Of a stretch of 64,000 nt of DNA, positions 57,766 to 64,000 are shown in pieces (position 1 is the stretch's first letter; every line of letters starts with the position of its first letter). The notes under the pieces were generated by a model. That model was not told the origin of the DNA. It saw only the letters and a list, made by a program, of their open reading frames with translations, and searched no databases. Position numbers and translations under genes: made by a program. This DNA is from Streptomyces spiralis (lineage in GTDB: Bacteria > Actinomycetota > Actinomycetes > Streptomycetales > Streptomycetaceae). The stretch is from contig NZ_BNBC01000005.1 of NCBI RefSeq assembly GCF_014654675.1, positions 1 through 64,000 of the forward strand. The letters are read 5' to 3'.

Positions 57766-57781
57766 ATTGGTCTCTACCAGT
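57766..57781. promoter_or_regulatory. dre-like DasR site upstream of the C39 peptidase
   Basis: ATTGGTCTCTACCAGT matches the 16-bp dre consensus at 14 positions, differing only in the two central bases (CT for AG). It overlaps a perfect palindrome ACCAATATTGGT at 57760-57771. It is 122 bp upstream of the peptidase start and 74 bp past the permease stop. Many verified DasR sites have degenerate centres, so binding is plausible. Confidence 0.55.
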
Positions 57782-57854
57782 GGCATGACCTGGGGGTCCT
57801 TGCAGCGGGGCCAGCCCCCCGCCCTCACCGGCACCGGAGGCGGGCCCGGGTGCG

Positions 57855-59381
57855 TCAGATCAGGTCCATCGCCGCCACCTCGTCCGGCCGGCCGTAGCTG
57901 ACCGGCCCCCGGAAGCGGCGGCGGGCCGTGGCGAACCACCACAGGGTGGCCACGAGCAGGACCACGGCCAGGGCGACGGGGGCGTAGTTGAAGGAGCCGA
58001 CGGTGATCGGGGAAGCCTGCGGCAGCATGAACAGCACGCTGCTCAGGGCGATCCAGGTGACGGCCACGATCCCCACCGGGCGGCCCCAGCGGCCCAGGTG
58101 CCAGGGGCCCGGCTGGAACTCGTCGCCGAGGCGCAGACGGAGCAGGATCGGCACGGCGTAGGCGAGGAACAGCCCGACGACGTTGACGCTGACGATGGCG
58201 GTGAAGGCCGTGTGCGACCACCAGCCGGGCAGGACCAGCGCCAGGGAGCAGGCGACGGCCAGCCAGACCGCCTTGACGGGGGTCCGGGTGCGCGGGGAGA
58301 CCGAGTGCCACCAGCGGGAGCCGGGCATGGCGCCGTCCCGGGAGAAGGCGAAGATCTGCCGGGTGTTGCTGGTGAGGTTGGCCAGGCCGCAGAAGAGCAT
58401 GGCACCGATCACGATCAGCAGGAGGGCCTTGGCGGTGCCGAGGCCGAGCGCGTCGATGAGGATCTGGACGGGCGGTGCGTCCGCGGCCGCCACATGGCCG
58501 TAGTCGCGAATGCTGAGGACCAGGGCGAGCATGAGGATCAGACCGGTGACGGCGGAATAGCCGATGGCGCGGGTAATGCCTCGGGGTGCGTTGACGGTCG
58601 CCCGGACCGTTTCCTCGGACATGTGGAAGCTGCCGTCGAAGCCGGTGAAGGTCCAGCTGGTGACCAGCAGGCCGAGCATGCCTCCGTAAAGTCCGCTCGT
58701 GAAACCGGTGTTGTTCGCGAAATGCGTGACGAAGGACGCCGGACGGTGGTGGTCGGGGACGGCCACGAGAGCCGTCACGATCACCACGAGACCGACGAGC
58801 AGCCACCATACGGAGATCCGGTTCAGGACGGCGACCAGCTGGACCGTGTAGGTGTTGGCCAGTCCCTGGACCACGATGATCAGCGCCGTGATCAGCACCG
58901 TCTGGTGCGCCGTGGGCCGGTAGGAGGGCCACTGGAGGGCGACGAAGGCCTGGACGAAGGTGGCCGCCGCATAGCCGGTGGCCGCGGTGCCGCCGACCTG
59001 GCCGACGAAGTTCAGCCAGCCGGTGAACCAGGACCAGGCCCCCTTGTGCCGTTTGGCGAGTTTTCCGGCCGAGAAATACAACGCGCCGCTCGTCGGATAG
59101 GCGGAGGCCACTTCGGCCATGGCCGCGCCGATGAAGAGCACCATGACGGACACGCCGATCCAGCCGAACACGAGAATGCGCGGACCGCCCGCGTTCATCC
59201 CGAAGCCGAACGACGAGAAAATGCCCGAGATGATGTTGATGATGGTGAAGGATATGGCGAAGTTGTCGAACGCCTTGAAACGCCGGGTGAGTTTTCTGGG
59301 ATAGCCCATCGCGTGCAGGGTGGCGTCGTCGTCGAGGGCGTTCGGGTCGGCCTCGGCATCGACCGTCGTCCGCTCCGGCAT
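57855..59381 (-). CDS. APC-family amino acid permease
   Basis: 508-residue protein with about 12 membrane segments. The N-terminal AISFTIINIISGIFSSFGFG and the following GWIGVSVMVLFIGAAMAEVA fit the amino acid/choline transporter branch (GABA-permease-like), as do SYPTSGALYF-type AYPTSGALYFSAG and the C-terminal WALSSVLFMLP region. AAAGG precedes the ATG at 59381. The substrate is unknown. A helical hypothetical gene lies 36 bp upstream on the same strand and may be in the same operon. Confidence 0.9.
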   Translation of the reverse strand: MPERTTVDAEADPNALDDDATLHAMGYPRKLTRRFKAFDNFAISFTIINIISGIFSSFGFGMNAGGPRILVFGWIGVSVMVLFIGAAMAEVASAYPTSGALYFSAGKLAKRHKGAWSWFTGWLNFVGQVGGTAATGYAAATFVQAFVALQWPSYRPTAHQTVLITALIIVVQGLANTYTVQLVAVLNRISVWWLLVGLVVIVTALVAVPDHHRPASFVTHFANNTGFTSGLYGGMLGLLVTSWTFTGFDGSFHMSEETVRATVNAPRGITRAIGYSAVTGLILMLALVLSIRDYGHVAAADAPPVQILIDALGLGTAKALLLIVIGAMLFCGLANLTSNTRQIFAFSRDGAMPGSRWWHSVSPRTRTPVKAVWLAVACSLALVLPGWWSHTAFTAIVSVNVVGLFLAYAVPILLRLRLGDEFQPGPWHLGRWGRPVGIVAVTWIALSSVLFMLPQASPITVGSFNYAPVALAVVLLVATLWWFATARRRFRGPVSYGRPDEVAAMDLI

Positions 59382-59417
59382 GTGTCGGCCTTTCTCTCGG
59401 TGGGGGGTGTGGCGAGA

Positions 59418-60374
59418 TCAGGGGATGGAGGGCACGGGCAGGCCGCAGGCGCGCCGGGCCCGGGAGAGCTGCTCGACGGGGTCGCCGAAGACGCACCACG
59501 GCATGCGTGAGGCGTAGGGGCCCATGGCGGTGAGGACCGCACGGGCCTCGAACTCACGCCCGCCCTGGACCAGGGCGTGGGCGAGGTAGGCCAGGTCGAG
59601 CACCGGCGTGAAGCGGTAACCGGCCACCGTGGGCAGCCAGTTCTGGTAGATGGCGAGCGCGGTGGAGCGCCACTGCGGCTGTTCCCAGACGCGGCCGGCG
59701 AGCAGTCGGGCCGGGTCGTGGCTCTCCACCAGGGCGACCAGCGGCAGCAGCCGCAGCACGGAGTCGGCCGGTGCCCGCTGGCCGAGGAAGGCGGCGACGT
59801 CCCAGGCCGCGTTGACCGAGCCGCCGTACCGGGTGAAGAAGCAGGCGAGGAAACGGTGGTGGGCCTCGCGGTGCCAGGGGTCGAGGGACAGGATGTGGGC
59901 GAACAGCCGCCAGGGTCCGGGCGGGGCGGTGAGCAGCCCCTGAGGCGCCGGATCGCGCAGCCGGTGCAGCCGCGCCATGGCCAGCTTGGCGACCCATGGG
60001 GTGGGGTCGGCGGGGGCCATGGCCGCGGCCCGTTCGCAGGCGGACAGCGCTATCCGCTCCAGCGGTTCGGCCCGCGGGTCGCGGGTGTCGGCGGCGTGCA
60101 GCGCCCTGAGCACGGCCACCCGCGCCCACACCAGCGCGGCCTCGGGTGCGGGTTCCTCCGCCAGCCAGTGTTCGGCGAGGTCGGAGTCGGCCGCCTCGGA
60201 GGCCACGACCAGGGAGCGGTGGGCCCGAAGGGCGAAGTCGTCGCGGGTCTCGGCGAGGGCGGCCCGTGCGCTCGCCCAGCGGCCGGCCCGGACGTCGACG
60301 CACGTGCTGGCGAGGACGCGGTCGTCCGCCGCCGGGTGCCAGACATACTGCCCTTCGAATAACCCAGCGGCCAT
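59418..60374 (-). CDS. Hypothetical TPR-like helical protein, 318 aa
   Basis: All-helical cytoplasmic protein with repeated Ala/Leu helix pairs (for example RAHRSLVVASEAADSDLAEH and ALVWARVAVLRALHAADTRD) and conserved-looking aromatic patches (SLDPWHREAHHRFLACFFTR). It resembles TPR-type scaffold proteins of Streptomyces; no catalytic motif is seen. It ends 36 bp before the permease start on the same strand. The N-terminus MAAGLFEGQYVWHPAADDRV gives no signal peptide. Confidence 0.72.
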   Translation of the reverse strand: MAAGLFEGQYVWHPAADDRVLASTCVDVRAGRWASARAALAETRDDFALRAHRSLVVASEAADSDLAEHWLAEEPAPEAALVWARVAVLRALHAADTRDPRAEPLERIALSACERAAAMAPADPTPWVAKLAMARLHRLRDPAPQGLLTAPPGPWRLFAHILSLDPWHREAHHRFLACFFTRYGGSVNAAWDVAAFLGQRAPADSVLRLLPLVALVESHDPARLLAGRVWEQPQWRSTALAIYQNWLPTVAGYRFTPVLDLAYLAHALVQGGREFEARAVLTAMGPYASRMPWCVFGDPVEQLSRARRACGLPVPSIP

Positions 60375-60579
60375 CTACCCCGTCCGTCCCCGTACGACGC
60401 CTCGCAGTTGCGCATCAGGCACTTTACTCAGCACCGGGCACAACCGGAACGCCGTTTTCGATATCTCCACCGATGGATTCCCGGCGGGAATAGGGCGGGT
60501 TTGGTGGGCGTTCGCTCGGTAGTTCAATTCGGCACTATTCGAGGGGCGCCTATCGGGGCAGGCGGGAGCGACCACTAGA

Positions 60580-61242
60580 ATGTACCTCGCACATATGCCA
60601 CCGCCTCGCCCGGGAATCGCCATTCACACCCTCGCCGCCCGCCTCCGGGACCTCCCGCCGTCCTGCGGCCCCGTCCGCCTGGTCGGCGTCGACGGGCACG
60701 CGGGGTCCGGGAAGTCCACGTTCGCCGGCCACCTGGCCGCGGCGCTGGGCGGCGCCCCCGTGCTGCACCTGGACGACATCGCCAGCCATGAGGAGCTGTT
60801 CGCGTGGGACGGACGGCTGCTGACCGAGGTGATCGAGCCGCTGACCCGGGGCGCGACGGCCTCCTACTCCCCCTACGACTGGCGCGCCCGGCGCTTCGGC
60901 CCCGCCCGCGCGCTGCCGCCGGCACCGGTGGTGCTCGTCGAGGGCGTGGGGGCCGGCCGCAGGGCGCTGCGCCCGCATCTGGCCCGCCTGCTGTGGATGG
61001 AGGTGCCTCGCGAGGAGTCGTGGGCGCGGGGGCGGGCCCGGGACGGGGAGGAGCAGCGGGAGTTCTGGGCCGGATGGGTCGAGGCGGAGCGCCGGCACTT
61101 CACCGAGGACCCGTCGCGGCCCTTCGCGGATCTTCTGGTGCGGCAGTCGGCGCAGGGATACGAGGTGCTCACGGCGCCCGCCGGGACCCTTGATACGGAC
61201 CAGAGTGTCACTCACCGTGACGGACCACCGGCGATGTGGTGA
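60580..61242 (+). CDS. Uridine kinase-like P-loop protein
   Basis: 220-residue P-loop kinase. Walker A is GVDGHAGSGKSTFAGHL, a substrate Asp pair is LHLDDIAS, and the later VVLVEGVGAGRRAL resembles the uridine kinase/phosphoribulokinase block. The nucleoside substrate is not certain. GGGAG lies 12 nt before ATG 60580, and TAGAAT overlapping the start could be a -10, so a leaderless transcript from a promoter here is also possible. ATG 60595 is an alternative start. Confidence 0.8.
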   Translation: MYLAHMPPPRPGIAIHTLAARLRDLPPSCGPVRLVGVDGHAGSGKSTFAGHLAAALGGAPVLHLDDIASHEELFAWDGRLLTEVIEPLTRGATASYSPYDWRARRFGPARALPPAPVVLVEGVGAGRRALRPHLARLLWMEVPREESWARGRARDGEEQREFWAGWVEAERRHFTEDPSRPFADLLVRQSAQGYEVLTAPAGTLDTDQSVTHRDGPPAMW

Positions 61243-61671
61243 GCCTGTGAAGACCCTTGCGGAGGAACTTGGCTGAGTACCTCAACTCCGCTTGACCGGG
61301 GCACCATACAGGTCTTACGTTCTCAATGTGCGGTCGAGACGGACCGCCCGCAGTCGCGAAGCCCCCGGTTGTTCCCCCGTGATCGGGGGCTTCGTTCTGC
61401 CCGCGTCCTGTTTTCCGGACGCCGCGTGACGCCGTTCGCTCACCCTCGGTCACCGGCGCACACTGCGCTCCGTCTGCTCCCACCTCCCCGAACGCACCCT
61501 GCCCGCACCCTTCGGCGGGCGGCGGCCCCACGGGTACGATGCCCTCGGTGCGACCTTCGAACGGCTGCTTCGCGCACCTGCAACTCCGGTCCGCGGCACA
61601 GCGGTTCGGCCAGAGGCAGCCGCCGGGTGGATGCCCGGCGGCGTACGGGGGCACGGTTTGTGGGGGACGTG
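61243..61671 (+). other. 429-bp gap with a promoter-terminator pair
   Basis: No protein gene is supported. It contains a promoter-like TTGACC-17-TTACGT (61292-61320) followed about 75 bp later by the hairpin at 61357-61394, which would give an RNA of about 70 nt. Downstream of it (61395-61671) I see only the untranslated region of the AAA+ ATPase gene. Confidence 0.45.
61357..61394 (+). terminator. Hairpin in the leader of the AAA+ gene
   Basis: CGAAGCCCCCG (61357-61367) pairs perfectly with CGGGGGCTTCG (61384-61394) around a 16-nt loop, followed by TTCT. It could terminate a short RNA or attenuate the downstream gene. Confidence 0.6.
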
Positions 61672-63537
61672 ATGGACTTCGGCACGCAGGGCCCCGAGGC
61701 CCCGGCCGACCTCGCCTGGCTGCGCGGCGTGGACGCCTACACCATGGGGGCCTATCCGCAGGCCGAGGAGGAGTTCCGGGTCGCGGTGCGGATGGATCCC
61801 GGGATGGCCGACGGCTGGCTCGGGCTGCACGCGCTGCGCGTCGACACGACGACCGCGCTGCTGAAGATGTTCCGGCACAGGGACCGCTTCGGCGAACAGC
61901 GCGCCCGGCACCGTCGCACCCTCAACTCCTGGTACTGGCTGGGCTGGTGGGTGCAGCCGGTCCTGGAGAACCCCCGCGACCTGCTGCTCGCGCACGCCTC
62001 GCACTGGCTGGACGGGCGGCACGTGCCCGAACTGGACCGGGCGCTCGCCGGACTGCCGCCCGTGGACACCGACCCCCACGTCCGCTTCCTGCACGCCTGC
62101 CGCGCCTATCTGGTCAAGGACTGGGAGCAGCTCGTCCGGCACACCGACCCACTGGTCGACGACCCGATGCTGGGCATCGAGGCCGGACTCTTCGGCGGCA
62201 TGGCCCGGGTCCGGCTGGAGATGTACGGGCAGGCCGAGCCGCTGCTGTCGGCCTCCCTGATGCGCTGCCGCAGCGAGCAGCCACAGCGCAAGGAACTCAG
62301 ATACTGGCTCGCCCGGGCCCACGAGGGCACCGGCCGCAGCGCCGCCGCCCTCCCGCTGTACAGGGCCGTGCACCGGGTCGACCCGGCCTTCATGGACACC
62401 TCTGCGCGGCTCGCGGCCATCGCCGAGGGCGACGGATACGACGACACCGCCGATCTCGCGGCGATCACCCTCACCGGTCTCGGGCAGGACTCCGTGGACG
62501 GCTCGGACGTCCTGGATCCGCTGTTCGGCACCGAGGGCCGCGACGTGAAGCTCGACCAGCCCGATCCCGCGGCCTCCGGTCCCCTCCCCTCGGCCGCCGA
62601 CCCGGCGGTGCGCGAACGGGCCACGGTCGCGGCCGGACCGCTGCCCAGCGGACCCACCGACCCCGCGTTACTCGAGGAGGCGCTCGCCGAGCTCGAGCGC
62701 ATGGTGGGTCTGGAACCGGTGAAACGCCAGGTCAAGGCCCTTTCCGCCCAGCTCAACATGGCCCGGTTGCGGGCCGGGCAGGGGCTGCCCGTGCAGCCGC
62801 CGAAACGCCACTTCGTCTTCTCCGGCCCCTCGGGCACCGGCAAGACCACCGTCGCCCGCATCCTCGGCCGCGTCTTCTACGCCCTCGGCCTGCTCGGCGG
62901 CGACCATCTGGTGGAGGCCCAGCGGGCCGACCTGGTCGGGGAGTATCTGGGCCAGACCGCCGTCAAGGCCAACGAGCTGATCGACTCCGCGATCGGCGGG
63001 GTGCTGTTCGTGGACGAGGCCTACTCGCTGTCCAACTCCGGGTACGGCAAGGGCGACGCCTACGGCGACGAGGCGCTGCAGGTTCTGCTGAAGCGGGCGG
63101 AGGACAACCGGGACCACCTCGTGGTGATCCTCGCCGGCTATCCCGAGGGGATGGACCGGCTGCTCGCCGCCAACCCCGGGCTGTCGTCCCGCTTCACCAC
63201 CCGGGTGGACTTCCCGTCGTACCGGCCCGGGGAACTCACCGAGATCGGCAAGGTGCTCGCCGCGGAGAACGGTGACGTGTGGGACGACGAGGCCCTCGAC
63301 GAGCTGCGCTCGATCGCCGGGCACGTGGTGGACCAGGGGTGGATCGACGAGCTCGGCAACGGGCGGTTTCTGCGGACGCTGTACGAGAAGAGCTGCGCGT
63401 ACCGGGATCTGCGGTTGTCCACGTATCCCGGCACGCTGTCGCGGGACGATCTGGCGACGCTGCGGCTGCCGGATCTGATGCAGGCGTACGGCGAGGTGCT
63501 GTCGGGGCGGGGGCCGCAGGATCCGTCGGCGCTGTGA
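61672..63537 (+). CDS. EccA-like AAA+ ATPase (TPR + CbbX-type), with a TTA codon
   Basis: 621-residue protein. The N-terminal half (about 1-250) is TPR-like. The C-terminal AAA+ domain (about 340-600) has Walker A GPSGTGKTT (385-393), Walker B GVLFVDEAYSL, and the sensor region LSSRFTTRVDFPSY. The architecture is that of EccA, the cytosolic ATPase of type VII secretion, and of SpoVK/CbbX proteins, but no other ESX gene is nearby. The in-frame TTA at codon 333 (62668-62670) would make expression depend on the bldA tRNA. ATG 61672 or the adjacent GTG 61669 may start translation; GGGGGAC precedes both. Confidence 0.87.
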   Translation: MDFGTQGPEAPADLAWLRGVDAYTMGAYPQAEEEFRVAVRMDPGMADGWLGLHALRVDTTTALLKMFRHRDRFGEQRARHRRTLNSWYWLGWWVQPVLENPRDLLLAHASHWLDGRHVPELDRALAGLPPVDTDPHVRFLHACRAYLVKDWEQLVRHTDPLVDDPMLGIEAGLFGGMARVRLEMYGQAEPLLSASLMRCRSEQPQRKELRYWLARAHEGTGRSAAALPLYRAVHRVDPAFMDTSARLAAIAEGDGYDDTADLAAITLTGLGQDSVDGSDVLDPLFGTEGRDVKLDQPDPAASGPLPSAADPAVRERATVAAGPLPSGPTDPALLEEALAELERMVGLEPVKRQVKALSAQLNMARLRAGQGLPVQPPKRHFVFSGPSGTGKTTVARILGRVFYALGLLGGDHLVEAQRADLVGEYLGQTAVKANELIDSAIGGVLFVDEAYSLSNSGYGKGDAYGDEALQVLLKRAEDNRDHLVVILAGYPEGMDRLLAANPGLSSRFTTRVDFPSYRPGELTEIGKVLAAENGDVWDDEALDELRSIAGHVVDQGWIDELGNGRFLRTLYEKSCAYRDLRLSTYPGTLSRDDLATLRLPDLMQAYGEVLSGRGPQDPSAL

Positions 63538-63565
63538 CGGATCCCGCGGCCCGCTCCCGCCGGCC

Positions 63566-63599
63566 CGCAGCCACGCGGGCGGCACCGCCCGCGGCTGCG
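63566..63599. terminator. Hairpin between convergent genes
   Basis: CGCAGC (63566-63571) pairs with GCTGCG (63594-63599), and CGCGGGCGG (63574-63582) with CCGCCCGCG (63585-63593), separated by a 2-nt bulge. It lies between the AAA+ stop (63537) and the CBS-protein stop (63604). Confidence 0.65.
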
Positions 63600-63603
63600 T
63601 CGG

Positions 63604-64000
63604 CTACGTGGCCAGGACCTCCTCCTGGTCCCCGCTGCCGCGGGGTTCCGTGAGGCGGATTTCCGTCGCCACCCGGTGGGCGGGGTCGCGGACCTCGCCC
63701 ACCAGGAGTTCCAGTACGTCCTCCAGGGCCACCACGCCCAGCACCTTGCCGGAGGGGTCGGCGACCTGGGCCAGGTGGGTGGCCGCACGGCGCATGACGG
63801 TCAGCGCGTCGTCCAGCGGCAGCTCGGAGCGGAGCGTCGCCATCGGGCGCCATATCCGCTGCGGCACGGCGCGGTCGGAGTCCTCCAGGTCGAGGACGTC
63901 CTTGACGTGCAGATAGCCCATGAACGGGCCGTTCTCCGCGGCGACCGGGAAGCGGGAGTACCCGGTGCGGGCGGTGAGCGCGACGACCTCGCCCGGGGTG
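63604..64000 (-). CDS. C-terminal part of a CBS-domain (hemolysin/CNNM type) membrane protein, cut by the edge
   Basis: The frame is open from the right edge to the stop at 63604, giving the last 131 residues. It holds most of a CBS pair (ARTGYSRFPVAAENGPFMGY, LHVKDVLDL, PLDDALTVMRRAATHLAQVA, VLGVVALEDVLELLVGEVRD), as in CorC/HlyC and CNNM-type transporters. The tail RDPAHRVATEIRLTEP is short, with no CorC-HlyC domain, suggesting a shorter subtype. The membrane domain and start lie outside the window. Confidence 0.85.
   Translation of the reverse strand, partial: TPGEVVALTARTGYSRFPVAAENGPFMGYLHVKDVLDLEDSDRAVPQRIWRPMATLRSELPLDDALTVMRRAATHLAQVADPSGKVLGVVALEDVLELLVGEVRDPAHRVATEIRLTEPRGSGDQEEVLAT

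Noticed and set aside
61672-63537. Part of a type VII (ESX) secretion locus
   Set aside because: EccA-like domains are present, but no eccB/C/D, mycP or WXG100 gene occurs in the surrounding sequence.

Overview
The window is high-GC actinobacterial chromosome and almost certainly Streptomyces. Third codon positions are strongly G/C, genes are densely packed, and the content includes several Streptomyces hallmarks: a conservon (cvnABCD), RbpA behind a sigma-R-type promoter, a DasR (dre) operator in front of crr-ptsI, and a single rare TTA codon. From memory, the order crr-ptsI ... rbpA-fxsA-ppm1 resembles the S. coelicolor segment around SCO1390-SCO1435. This is core-arm chromosome: I see no transposase, integrase, prophage, CRISPR array or biosynthetic cluster. 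tRNA genes are also absent, and the only rRNA signal is the leader of a 16S gene lying just beyond the left edge.

Layout. 1-2.7 kb: rRNA leader (reading left) and the PTS operon crr-ptsI behind a 20-bp perfect dre palindrome. 2.7-6.3 kb: hypothetical gene, MFS exporter and a divergent MocR-type regulator sharing a palindromic operator. 6.3-14 kb: acetoacetyl-CoA synthetase, GH31 glucosidase, NUDIX hydrolase, VanX-like dipeptidase and an EAL-CBS-GGDEF protein. 14.5-16 kb: glycerol kinase. 16.2-24.1 kb: a conservon whose order is cvnA-cvnB-cvnC-(5-oxoprolinase)-cvnD, so the GTPase is separated from its partners by a 3.6-kb enzyme gene with which it overlaps. 25.1-32.4 kb: a three-gene operon in the order expected of an SMC-like condensin (kleisin-like, winged-helix-like, giant SMC-like ATPase), resembling MksFEB/JetABC but without the JetD/MksG nuclease. 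32.6-35.7 kb: FCD-GntR regulator, divergent MFS importer and a translationally coupled D-glutamate-cyclase-like (DUF1445) enzyme. 35.8-41.3 kb: SGNH hydrolase plus two GT4 glycosyltransferases in an overlapping operon, then a HEAT-repeat and an ankyrin-repeat protein. 41.7-43.6 kb: a small membrane protein plus an FtsK-like protein lacking the Walker A lysine. 43.6-48 kb: MocR regulator with divergent YczE-type membrane protein, GDPD phosphodiesterase and UMF1 transporter. 48.2-50.3 kb: rbpA, fxsA, ppm1. 50.6-64 kb: amidohydrolase, Lrp regulator, small conserved proteins, acyl-CoA dehydrogenase, TetR regulator, Tat-secreted C39 peptidase behind a dre-like site, amino-acid permease, helical protein, uridine-kinase-like protein, an EccA-like AAA+ ATPase with a TTA codon, and the C-terminal part of a CBS-domain (hemolysin/CNNM type) protein cut by the right edge.

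How the parts connect. The crr-ptsI pair supplies the general PTS phosphotransfer proteins and is probably tied to N-acetylglucosamine signalling through DasR; a second dre-like site suggests the C39 peptidase may share that control. The conservon would form a membrane histidine-kinase-like/GTPase signalling complex. The SMC-like operon would act on DNA. The best candidates for something undescribed are (i) the nuclease-less SMC-like operon, (ii) the conservon with an embedded 5-oxoprolinase, and (iii) the small-membrane-protein/FtsK-like pair with a degenerate P-loop. All family assignments come from reading the sequence, without database searches.
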